Positions 1 to 5,927 of a DNA stretch of 6,029 nucleotides are shown one piece after another (position 1 is the first letter of the stretch; each line of letters opens with the position of its first letter). This stretch comes from Candidatus Atribacter fermentans (GTDB lineage Bacteria > Atribacterota > Atribacteria > Atribacterales > Atribacteraceae). The stretch spans positions 1 to 6,029 of the forward strand of contig JAAYUT010000253.1 in assembly GCA_012517485.1 (NCBI GenBank), in the 5' to 3' direction. Below the pieces are notes generated by a model. It searched no databases. It saw only the letters and a list, made by a program, of their open reading frames with translations, and had not been told where the DNA came from. Made by a program: the position numbers and the translations under genes.

Positions 1-24
1 TATTTCCAGGATAGAAACTGAAGG

Positions 25-54
25 TTGAAAGAACAATAGATATTGAATTATAAT
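25..54 (+). promoter_or_regulatory. Probable sigma-70 promoter of the S9 peptidase gene
   Basis: A TTGAAA -35-like hexamer (25-30) and a perfect TATAAT -10 (49-54) are 18 bases apart, giving a predicted start near 61-63. This lies upstream of the Shine-Dalgarno site at 91-97 and downstream of the in-frame TTG at 43, so it argues against that TTG as a start codon. Seen directly in sequence; activity is inferred. Confidence 0.6.
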
Positions 55-64
55 AACCATCTAT

Positions 65-88
65 GCTTTTTAAAAGCTTTTCTTTTTT
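65..88 (+). promoter_or_regulatory. Small leader hairpin followed by a T-tract
   Basis: GCTTT (65-69) pairs with AAAGC (73-77) around a three-base loop and is followed by a T-rich tract (78-88, one C). It lies in the predicted 5' leader, starting within a few bases of the predicted transcript start. The stem is short and AT-rich, so it is a weak candidate for an intrinsic terminator or attenuator. It could instead be a 5'-end stabilising hairpin, or chance in AT-rich DNA. Confidence 0.25.
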
Positions 89-90
89 CT

Positions 91-97
91 GAGGAGG
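91..97 (+). promoter_or_regulatory. Shine-Dalgarno site choosing the ATG at 109
   Basis: GAGGAGG ends 11 bases before the ATG at 109. The in-frame TTG at 43 has no such site and lies before the predicted transcript start, so 109 is the better start. Confidence 0.75.
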
Positions 98-108
98 ATT
101 GCAAAATA

Positions 109-1959
109 ATGAATAAAAAAATCAAAAATAATATCAAAGTACCATGCCTACCAATGGAAAATTTCTTTCGAAACCCAGAGAAAACGGCTTTTAAACTTTC
201 TCCTGACGGAAAATATTTATCTTACCTTCAACCCTGGAAAAATAGATTGAATATTTATGTAGAGCGAATCGCTGATGGGTCAGTTGTTCAAATAACTCAG
301 GTTACCGAACGAGATATTGCTGGGTATTTTTGGGCGAATAATTCTCGAATAGCCTATTTGAAAGATACTGGTGGGGATGAAGATTTTAAATTATATGCGG
401 TGAATATAGACGGAACCGAATTAAAGGAATTAACGCCCTTTCAAGGAGTTCGTACTGAATTAATAGATGAATTAAAAGATAACGAGCGGGAAATAATTAT
501 TGGACTTAACAAAAGGAATCCACAATTTTTTGATGCCTATCGAGTTGATGTTTATTCTGGAGAAATGAATCTCATTGCAGAAAATCCAGGAAATATTTCC
601 GGTTGGATGACCGATCATGAAGGTCGCCTTCGAGTTGCAGTGACGACCGATGGAGTGAATACCAGTCTTCTCTATCGAGACCAGGAAAACCAACCATTCC
701 GGACTTTAATCACCACCAATTTTCGCGATACCATTGCTCCGCTTCAATTTACCTATGATAATCAAAGACTTTATGTTTCATCTAATTTAGGTCGGGATAA
801 GCAAGCTATATATGAATATGACCCACAGTTGGGGAAAGAGATAAAACTGATATATGAAAATTCGGAAGTGGATGTTTCGATTCTTTTAACATCTGATAAA
901 AATAAAAAAATAACTGGTGTAGCCTATATTACGGATAAGTTACATTATCATTTTTTTGATCGAGAACGAGAAGAAATTCAGCAATTTCTTGAAAGAAAAC
1001 TTCCTGGATATGAAGTTTCAATTGCCAGTATGAATCGAGAAGAAGATAAAATTCTGGTTAAAACGTTGAGTGATAAATCACGGGGCGCTTATTATTTCTA
1101 CAATCTCAACGATGGAGAATTTAAAAAATTAGTTGATGTGAGTCCTTGGTTAAATGAAGAATATTTAGCCGATATGGAACCGATTACCTTTACTGCCAGA
1201 GATGGTATGATCATTTATGGGTATCTGACCCTTCCGCGAACTGATCATCCCAATCATTTACCTGTAGTTGTCAATCCACATGGTGGTCCTTGGGCAAGAG
1301 ATACCTGGGGTTTTAATCCGGAAGTCCAATTTTTAGCCAATCGAGGGTATGCAGTTCTTCAAGTTAATTTTCGTGGTTCTACTGGGTATGGTAGAAAATT
1401 TTGGGAAGCCGGTTTTAAGCAATGGGGTAGAAAAATGCAGGATGATATAACTGATGGAGTCAATTGGTTAATTCAAGAAGGTATTGCTGATGCCAATCGG
1501 ATTGCTATTTACGGAGGTTCTTATGGTGGATATGCAGTATTAGCTGGTTTAGCTTTTACACCCGATTTGTATGCAGCAGGAATCGATTATGTGGGTGTTT
1601 CAAATATTTTTACTCTTTTAGAAACCATACCACCCTATTGGGAGCAGGGACGTCAAATGCTTTATGAAATGATTGGTGATCCGGAGAAAGATCGTGATTT
1701 GCTTCAATCAGTATCACCGGTTTTCCATGCTGATAAAATTCAAGCTCCTTTATTAGTTGCTCAGGGAGCGAATGATCCCCGAGTTAAAAAAGCGGAATCA
1801 GACCAAATTGTTGAAGCTCTGCGCAAAAGAGGAGTAGATGTTAAATATATAATTAAAGACAATGAAGGTCATGGTTTTCGTAACGAAGAAAATCGATTTG
1901 ATTTTTACCGAGAGATGGAACATTTCTTATCAAAGCACTTGAATGGAATGATATGTTAG
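109..1959 (+). CDS. S9-family serine peptidase (prolyl oligopeptidase / acylaminoacyl-peptidase type)
   Basis: A 616-residue predicted cytosolic serine peptidase with no signal peptide or membrane segment. The S9 family cleaves short peptides, often after proline or releasing N-terminal dipeptides or acylated residues; the exact specificity here cannot be read from sequence. The N-terminal part (about residues 10-360) looks like the family's beta-propeller, with a LSPDG motif near the start. The C-terminal alpha/beta-hydrolase domain (about 360-616) carries the HGGP oxyanion motif (391-394), the nucleophile elbow GGSYGG with Ser471 (codon 1519-1521), Asp556 in GANDPRV (codon 1774-1776) and His588 in EGHGF (codon 1870-1872), so the catalytic triad is complete. 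Length is normal for bacterial S9 enzymes. The start at 109 is chosen over an in-frame TTG at 43 because of the GAGGAGG site and promoter position. The gene 45 bases downstream is probably co-transcribed. Subfamily (S9A versus S9C-like) is uncertain. Confidence 0.93.
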   Translation: MNKKIKNNIKVPCLPMENFFRNPEKTAFKLSPDGKYLSYLQPWKNRLNIYVERIADGSVVQITQVTERDIAGYFWANNSRIAYLKDTGGDEDFKLYAVNIDGTELKELTPFQGVRTELIDELKDNEREIIIGLNKRNPQFFDAYRVDVYSGEMNLIAENPGNISGWMTDHEGRLRVAVTTDGVNTSLLYRDQENQPFRTLITTNFRDTIAPLQFTYDNQRLYVSSNLGRDKQAIYEYDPQLGKEIKLIYENSEVDVSILLTSDKNKKITGVAYITDKLHYHFFDREREEIQQFLERKLPGYEVSIASMNREEDKILVKTLSDKSRGAYYFYNLNDGEFKKLVDVSPWLNEEYLADMEPITFTARDGMIIYGYLTLPRTDHPNHLPVVVNPHGGPWARDTWGFNPEVQFLANRGYAVLQVNFRGSTGYGRKFWEAGFKQWGRKMQDDITDGVNWLIQEGIADANRIAIYGGSYGGYAVLAGLAFTPDLYAAGIDYVGVSNIFTLLETIPPYWEQGRQMLYEMIGDPEKDRDLLQSVSPVFHADKIQAPLLVAQGANDPRVKKAESDQIVEALRKRGVDVKYIIKDNEGHGFRNEENRFDFYREMEHFLSKHLNGMIC

Positions 1960-1990
1960 TAAAATGGTTATATTACTTAAAATGTAAAAA

Positions 1991-1996
1991 GGAGAG
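1991..1996 (+). promoter_or_regulatory. Shine-Dalgarno site choosing the ATG at 2005
   Basis: GGAGAG lies 8 bases before the ATG at 2005 but only 2 bases before the in-frame TTG at 1999, too close for initiation there. The ATG is therefore preferred. Confidence 0.7.
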
Positions 1997-2004
1997 TATT
2001 GAAG

Positions 2005-2517
2005 ATGAAAACGATAATCAAGTTCCTTTGGTTGGTTTTACTTTTTATCATTCCATTGGTGAATTTTTCATCAGTTTGGTCTCAAGATCAAACCCAGTTA
2101 GAAGATTTTCAACTCAATGACTTTACGCTCATGACATTAGATGGTCAAGAAATTACTTTAAGTAAATTAATCGGGAAGCCAATCCTATTAACCTTTTTCT
2201 TGACAACCTGTTCTCACTGCCAAGCTGAAAGTGCATCCTTAAATATAGTCTTTCACAAATACCATGAATCAAAAGAACTTCAAATTTTAGCAGTTGCCCC
2301 ACGCATGGATAGCAGAGAGAATCTGGTGAAGTTTATTGATGAATATCAAATCATTTATCCAATTCTTCATGACAAAGATAATCAGGTGATAAAATTTTAC
2401 GGAGTGATTGCAGTCCCCCATAATATATTTATCGATCGCGAAGGTAAAGTTAAAAGAGTCATTACCGGTGAAATTGATTTGAAGACTTTGGAAGAATCTC
2501 TTCAGGAAATTTGGTAA
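2005..2517 (+). CDS. Exported thioredoxin-fold protein (TlpA/ResA/AhpC-TSA-like)
   Basis: A 170-residue protein with an N-terminal Sec-type signal: a Lys-containing start, a hydrophobic run over about residues 7-22, and a plausible cleavage after Ser26 (V-W-S before Q-D-Q). There is no lipobox cysteine. The mature part is a redoxin domain: a TLDGQEITLSKLIGKPILL-like opening, then the redox motif C-S-H-C at Cys69 and Cys72 (codons 2209-2211 and 2218-2220), and the cis-proline at Pro138 in the A-V-P-H-N stretch followed by IFIDREGKV. This arrangement matches extracytoplasmic TlpA/ResA-type thiol-disulfide oxidoreductases, which reduce or isomerise disulfides, for example during cytochrome c maturation. 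An AhpC/TSA-type peroxide-reducing role is less likely given the CxxC. No cytochrome maturation genes are in the window, so the partner is unknown. It follows the S9 peptidase gene by 45 bases with no terminator seen and is probably in the same transcript. Confidence 0.88.
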   Translation: MKTIIKFLWLVLLFIIPLVNFSSVWSQDQTQLEDFQLNDFTLMTLDGQEITLSKLIGKPILLTFFLTTCSHCQAESASLNIVFHKYHESKELQILAVAPRMDSRENLVKFIDEYQIIYPILHDKDNQVIKFYGVIAVPHNIFIDREGKVKRVITGEIDLKTLEESLQEIW

Positions 2518-2657
2518 AAAAGAAGTGCGGATATCAACAAACCTATTTGCATTTTTGCTATCCAACAGGATTCTTGCATCTCTACCCCTCCCATAATAAC
2601 TTTAGAGATTGTCCCGAAGGAAGCAATTGCAAAAAATCAGTTTCTCGGTATCCGCAC
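2516..2657 (-). ncRNA. Candidate structured small RNA, about 140 nt, family not recognised
   Basis: Read on the minus strand, GTGCGGATA (2657-2649) pairs perfectly with TATCCGCAC (2533-2525). The helix continues with mismatches: AAACT (2643-2639) with GGTTT (2543-2539), and TTTGCA (2633-2628) with TGCAAA (2551-2546). Inside lie three hairpins. One is at 2627-2608, with a TCC/GGA core closed by a C-UUCG-G loop and an outer ATTG/CAAT pairing. A second has 7 bp, ATCTCTA/TAGAGAT (2609-2603 with 2584-2578), around an 18-base loop containing GGGAGGGG; it shares two bases with the first. The third is ATCC/GGAT around TGTT (2571-2560). Directly after the closing stem comes TTCTTTTTT (2524-2516), terminator-like and overlapping the stop codon of the thioredoxin-fold gene. 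An extended -10 box sits so that transcription would start at the first stem base. I see no match to SRP, 6S, tmRNA, RNase P or a riboswitch I know. The alternative is a MITE- or REP-like inverted-repeat element. Confidence 0.5.
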
Positions 2658-2664
2658 AAAACAC

Positions 2665-2673
2665 ATTATACCA
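2665..2673 (-). promoter_or_regulatory. Extended -10 promoter of the candidate small RNA
   Basis: The minus strand reads TGG-TATAAT here: a perfect -10 hexamer (2670-2665) with the TGN extension. Counting seven bases on puts +1 at 2658 or 2657, exactly where the GTGCGGATA closing stem begins. No good -35 at 17 bases is visible; a TTGAAA lies 14 bases upstream, closer than optimal, which an extended -10 can tolerate. Confidence 0.5.
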
Positions 2674-2895
2674 TATTTTTAAATTTTCAATAATATAAAG
2701 TAAAAAAAATTTAAAAGCGAATAATATATTTAAAAAGGAACGTAATTTTTTGGATCTATCAATGAAGTGGCATGCCATGACATGTCGAATTCAGATTTTT
2801 ATCCTCAACTTATTCAACCAACTGGCATGAGAGCCTATCCAGTTAATTTTCCCAACACAACAAAGGAATATATTGTATACAATAAATTTTTCAAT
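2674..2895. other. AT-rich intergenic stretch without a convincing gene
   Basis: The stretch lies between the candidate small RNA and the 3' end of the fasciclin gene. A short open frame on the plus strand (2767-2970) has no Shine-Dalgarno site, resembles no family and overlaps the fasciclin gene antisense, so I do not call it. Small palindromes are present: TGGCATGCCA at 2769-2778, AACTGG/CCAGTT at 2820-2825 and 2839-2844, and TATTGTATACAATA at 2871-2884. No GC-rich hairpin with a T-run is visible, so the fasciclin transcript has no obvious intrinsic terminator close to its stop codon. Confidence 0.5.
2871..2884. repeat. Perfect 14-bp AT-rich palindrome
   Basis: TATTGTATACAATA is its own reverse complement. 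It sits 12 bases beyond the stop codon of the fasciclin gene. It has no loop and no adjacent long T-run, so it is a poor terminator. It has the symmetry of a dimeric repressor operator but is not placed at any promoter seen here. It could be chance in AT-rich DNA. Confidence 0.3.
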
Positions 2896-3501
2896 TTATT
2901 TAAGCTGGGACGAGCGAACTTTCCAAGGGATAAGAACAGAATCAATAGTATAGATATTTCCGTTAATTGATTCATAAGCATCACGAAGAAATTCGGCATT
3001 TGTTTCGCCTAATCCTGGAGCATTATTGATGGCCAATAAAACACGAGGATCTTCTTTACTTTTCATTAAAACCATAGTTGATCCCTCTAAAAGTGTTTTC
3101 AAAGTGAGCTTGTTTCCGGGGAGATCGCGCCAGGTGATTCGATAAGGAACCATGTGATAACTGAGAATAGCATTGAGAATAGGACGATTTTCAGTTTTGA
3201 AGAGAGCCTCTAAAGTTCTATTAGATAAATTTTTAAAAGCGTCATTATTCGGAGCAAAAATAGTTATATCCTTTGCTTCTTTCAAAAAATTGGAAAGGCC
3301 AGCTTTATCGATAAGTTGCAATAAAATGGTAAAATTACCATCGGCCGCTAATACCTCAATAATATTAGCTTCTATCCTTTGAGTGGATGGGTTAAATCTT
3401 CGATTTCGATTTGAAGCGAATGAAGAAGCTGAAGAGAAATGAATAAGAAGGAATATCGTTAAAAAAATCAACGATAGCGGAAAATATCTTTTTTGGGTCA
3501 T
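2896..3501 (-). CDS. Secreted fasciclin (FAS1/BIgH3) domain protein
   Basis: A 201-residue protein with an N-terminal Sec signal: basic residues 4-5, a hydrophobic core at about 8-22, and likely cleavage after Ala29 in the S-F-A stretch. The mature protein is a single FAS1 domain (about residues 46-192) with the family landmarks: opening NIIEVLAADGNFTILLQLI-like helix, the H1 motif DITIFAPNNDAF (78-89), the central Tyr-His pair in LSYHMV (Tyr115-His116), and the H2 motif GNIYTIDSVLIP (181-192). FAS1 domains mediate adhesion or binding at the cell surface or in the periplasm; bacterial single-domain forms have mostly unknown ligands. No lipobox, cell-wall anchor or C-terminal membrane segment is present, so it is probably released or periplasmic. 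A GGAGGA site (3516-3511) lies 9 bases before the ATG and supports this start. The gene is convergent with the thioredoxin-fold gene and divergent from tex, so it is a single-gene transcription unit. Confidence 0.9.
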   Translation of the reverse strand: MTQKRYFPLSLIFLTIFLLIHFSSASSFASNRNRRFNPSTQRIEANIIEVLAADGNFTILLQLIDKAGLSNFLKEAKDITIFAPNNDAFKNLSNRTLEALFKTENRPILNAILSYHMVPYRITWRDLPGNKLTLKTLLEGSTMVLMKSKEDPRVLLAINNAPGLGETNAEFLRDAYESINGNIYTIDSVLIPWKVRSSQLK

Positions 3502-3528
3502 AAATTCTATTCCTCCACTTTATTTGAT

Positions 3529-3557
3529 ATTATATTATTTCTATTCACCATATTCGA
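3529..3557 (-). promoter_or_regulatory. Possible promoter of the fasciclin gene
   Basis: A perfect TATAAT lies on the minus strand at 3534-3529, predicting a start near 3522 and a leader of about 20 bases that contains the Shine-Dalgarno site. The -35 region is weak: TCGAAT (3557-3552) at 17 bases matches 3 of 6 consensus positions. TATAAT by chance is likely in such AT-rich DNA, so confidence is moderate at best. Confidence 0.4.
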
Positions 3558-3567
3558 AAAGGTTCGT

Positions 3568-3597
3568 TTCAAAATAAATCAAAAATGAGATTAAAAT
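3568..3597 (+). promoter_or_regulatory. Possible promoter of tex
   Basis: TTCAAA (3568-3573, 4 of 6) and TAAAAT (3592-3597, 5 of 6) are 18 bases apart, predicting a start near 3604 and a leader of about 33 bases. It lies in the 135-base divergent region shared with the fasciclin promoter. Confidence 0.35.
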
Positions 3598-3622
3598 GAA
3601 ACTCGATAATTCACTGAAAACC

Positions 3623-3628
3623 AGGAGG
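3623..3628 (+). promoter_or_regulatory. Shine-Dalgarno site supporting the TTG start of tex
   Basis: AGGAGG ends 8 bases before the TTG at 3637. No ATG lies at a usable distance in frame, so TTG is the likely start codon. Confidence 0.75.
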
Positions 3629-3636
3629 AAAGACAG

Positions 3637-5769
3637 TTGGGCGATCACATCAAGAAAATAGCCTCAGATTTAGACATAGATGAAAAACAAGTCAGCGCAG
3701 TTGTTGAGCTTCTTAACCAGGATGCTACCATTCCTTTCATTGCTCGTTATCGGAAGGAGGTAACTGGAAGCTTAAGCGAGGTAGAAATAACTGAAATACG
3801 AAATCGAATGGACCGCCTTCTTTTATTAGAAAAAAGAAGGGAAGCAATTTTCAGTGCTATGGAAGAAAGAGGCCAATTAACTGACGAGATTCGCGAAAAT
3901 ATGGAAGCAGCAGAAACTCTCAGCGAGTTGGAAGATCTCTATTTACCCTTTCGACCAAAACGACGAACGAGAGCGACTATAGCCCGGGAAAAAGGCCTGG
4001 AACCTTTAGCTGAAATCCTCTTCAAACAGGAAGAAGTAGACCCCACCGTTTTAGCGCAAAGCTTCCTAGACCAGGAAAAAGGTTTAACATCGGTCGAAGA
4101 AGCATTGAAAGGTGCTCAAGATATCATGGCGGAGTGGATGAATGAAAATCAAGAAGCACGGAAAGCCCTCCGAGAATTATTCCTGACTCAAGGGATTATA
4201 CATTCCCGGGTAATAAAAGGAAAAGAAACCGAAGGTGTAAAATATCAAGATTACTATAATTGGGAAGAACCAATTAAAACGATACCATCCCATCGGTTAT
4301 TAGCAATTCGGCGAGGTGAAAAAGAGATGATTTTATCTCTTCGGATTATACCTCCGGAAGATATTGCTCTATCAATCTTGGAATCCTTTTTTGTCAAAGG
4401 AACCAACTCTTCTGCTTTGATCGTAAAAGAAGCCTGTCAAGATTGTTATAAAAGGCTGATGGCTCCATCCTTAGAAAATGATGTCCGGTTAATCAGTAAA
4501 GAAAGGGCTGACCGAGTTGCTATTGAAGTTTTTTCTGAAAATCTTCGTCAGTTATTATTATTTCCACCACTTGGTCAAAAAAGAATATTGGCTTTTGATC
4601 CCGGATTTCGAACCGGATGCAAGATGGTTTGCCTTGATAGCCAAGGGAATTTATTGCAGCACGATACAATCTATCCACATCCCCCTCAAGAAGACAAAGA
4701 GTCAGCTCGCAAATTAATTTTAAAGAGGTGTCAGGAATTTAATATTGAATGTATTGCGATTGGAAATGGAACAGCCGGGAGAGAAACTGAAGCCTTTTTA
4801 CGTAGCTTAGAAGAATTATCAAAAATTCCTATTATTATGGTCAACGAAAGTGGTGCCTCGGTTTATTCTGCATCGGAGGTTGCTCGAAAGGAATTCCCTA
4901 ATCAAGATGTGACAGTAAGAGGCGCCGTATCAATTGGGAGAAGATTGATGGATCCCTTAGCTGAATTGGTTAAAATTGATCCAAAATCAATTGGTGTGGG
5001 ACAATACCAACATGATGTCGATCAAGCTGAACTCAAAAAATCTTTAGATGATGTGGTAATGAGTTGTGTGAATAGTGTCGGGGTGGAAGTGAATACCGCC
5101 AGCAAGGAGCTGCTGAGTTACGTATCTGGATTGGGCTCCCAATTAGCTCAAGCAATTGTTGATTACCGAAGCCAAAATGGTCCTTTTCGTTCGCGAGAAG
5201 ATTTAAAAAAGGTTCCTCGCTTAGGTCCTAAGGCATTTGAACAGTCAGCAGGATTCTTGCGAATTCGAAATGGAGAAAATCCCCTCGATGCCAGCGCTGT
5301 TCACCCAGAGAGTTATCCTATTGTTGAACAAATAGCGAATGATTTAGGGATTTCAATCAATGAGATGATTGGAAAAAAGGATCTCTCTGAGAAAATTGAT
5401 CTTAACCACTACCTAAATGATAGAGTAGGGCTTCCAACTTTACAGGATATACTTGCTGAGCTTTCTAAACCAGGACGGGACCCACGACAGCAATTTGAGT
5501 TCTTTCAGTTTGCCCATGGGGTCAACTCGATCGAAGATCTTCAAGTTGGAATGAAACTTCCCGGTGTGATAACTAACATCACTGCCTTTGGAGCTTTTGT
5601 GGATATTGGCGTTCATCAAGATGGTTTAGTTCATATTAGTCAATTATCTCGGAAATATATTAAAAATCCTGCTGAGGTGGTGAAGGTTCATCAAAAGGTA
5701 ATGGTAACAGTTATTGGAGTTGACCTGGATAGAAAACGGATTAACTTGTCGATGAAGGAAACAGATTAA
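3637..5769 (+). CDS. tex: Tex, S1-domain RNA-binding transcription accessory protein
   Basis: A 710-residue cytoplasmic Tex (YhgF/YdcI) family protein, a relative of eukaryotic Spt6 that binds nucleic acids and is linked to transcription and RNA metabolism. Domains in order: Tex N-terminal helical region (about 1-190, with the characteristic QDATIPFIARYRKE-type motif near 28-41); a helical linker; a YqgF/RNase H-like domain (about 315-430) opening with ILAFDPGFRTGCK (Asp321) and including GNGTAGRETE and NESGASVYSASE; a helix-hairpin-helix pair (about 489-560) with VSGLGSQLAQAI and VPRLGPKAFEQ; and a C-terminal S1 domain (about 638-708) with VITNITAFGAFVDIG and DGLVHISQLS. All conserved motifs are intact. 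The length is near that of Bacillus YdcI and shorter than E. coli YhgF, because the protein ends just after S1 with no extra tail. It starts with TTG behind a strong AGGAGG. No clear terminator follows; the next gene has its own promoter. Confidence 0.96.
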   Translation: MGDHIKKIASDLDIDEKQVSAVVELLNQDATIPFIARYRKEVTGSLSEVEITEIRNRMDRLLLLEKRREAIFSAMEERGQLTDEIRENMEAAETLSELEDLYLPFRPKRRTRATIAREKGLEPLAEILFKQEEVDPTVLAQSFLDQEKGLTSVEEALKGAQDIMAEWMNENQEARKALRELFLTQGIIHSRVIKGKETEGVKYQDYYNWEEPIKTIPSHRLLAIRRGEKEMILSLRIIPPEDIALSILESFFVKGTNSSALIVKEACQDCYKRLMAPSLENDVRLISKERADRVAIEVFSENLRQLLLFPPLGQKRILAFDPGFRTGCKMVCLDSQGNLLQHDTIYPHPPQEDKESARKLILKRCQEFNIECIAIGNGTAGRETEAFLRSLEELSKIPIIMVNESGASVYSASEVARKEFPNQDVTVRGAVSIGRRLMDPLAELVKIDPKSIGVGQYQHDVDQAELKKSLDDVVMSCVNSVGVEVNTASKELLSYVSGLGSQLAQAIVDYRSQNGPFRSREDLKKVPRLGPKAFEQSAGFLRIRNGENPLDASAVHPESYPIVEQIANDLGISINEMIGKKDLSEKIDLNHYLNDRVGLPTLQDILAELSKPGRDPRQQFEFFQFAHGVNSIEDLQVGMKLPGVITNITAFGAFVDIGVHQDGLVHISQLSRKYIKNPAEVVKVHQKVMVTVIGVDLDRKRINLSMKETD

Positions 5770-5841
5770 TCCTAGTATTATTTTATACAAAAAAAACTCT
5801 ATAATTTAATACAAAATATTGAAATAATCGATCAATTTCCA

Positions 5842-5870
5842 TTGACAATCTGGTTTTTAGGTGATACTAT
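5842..5870 (+). promoter_or_regulatory. Strong promoter of the cold-shock protein gene
   Basis: A perfect TTGACA (5842-5847), a 17-base spacer and TACTAT (5865-5870, 4 of 6), preceded directly by TGA, which is an extended -10 (TGN). The predicted start is A5877, giving a leader of about 51 bases. This is the best complete promoter in the window and fits an abundantly made cold-shock protein. Confidence 0.75.
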
Positions 5871-5878
5871 CCTTGCAC

Positions 5879-5892
5879 AGCTTGTAAAAGCT
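5879..5892 (+). promoter_or_regulatory. Hairpin at the 5' end of the csp leader
   Basis: AGCTT (5879-5883) and AAGCT (5888-5892) pair around GTAA. It begins about two bases after the predicted transcript start, so the mRNA would open with a small stem-loop. Such 5' hairpins can slow decay of an mRNA; that role here is inference. The leader is much shorter than the long thermosensing leader of E. coli cspA. Confidence 0.35.
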
Positions 5893-5927
5893 AATACATG
5901 TTTCAATTTTTGGAGGTTTAAGTTTAA

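Noticed and set aside
43..108. In-frame TTG at 43 as an N-terminal extension of the S9 peptidase.
   Set aside because: It lies upstream of the predicted transcript start and has no Shine-Dalgarno site; the ATG at 109 follows GAGGAGG.
2604..2630. Plus-strand TGTCCCGAAGGAAGCAA resembles the SRP RNA (4.5S) tip, which has GTCCGGAAGGAAGCA.
   Set aside because: The tetraloop is CGAA instead of GGAA, the conserved AGG on the 5' side of the symmetric loop is replaced by TTG, and the motif is off-centre in the long helix rather than at its tip. The promoter and T-run also point to the other strand.
2511..2693. 60-codon open frame on the plus strand after the thioredoxin-fold gene.
   Set aside because: It runs through the structured element, with paired arms dictating its sequence; no ribosome-binding site and a cysteine- and histidine-rich random-looking product.
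2820..2850. AACTGG/CCAGTT hairpin followed by AATTTT as an intrinsic terminator.
   Set aside because: The stem is only 6 bp with a 13-base loop and the T-run is only four bases, interrupted by AA from the stem. Too weak to call on either strand.
2767..2970. 67-codon open frame on the plus strand in the intergenic region.
   Set aside because: There is no Shine-Dalgarno site and no family-like composition, and the last part is antisense to the fasciclin coding sequence.
5773..5786. GTAT/ATAC pairing just after the tex stop as a terminator.
   Set aside because: Four weak base pairs and no T-run after it; it does not reach the standard of an intrinsic terminator.
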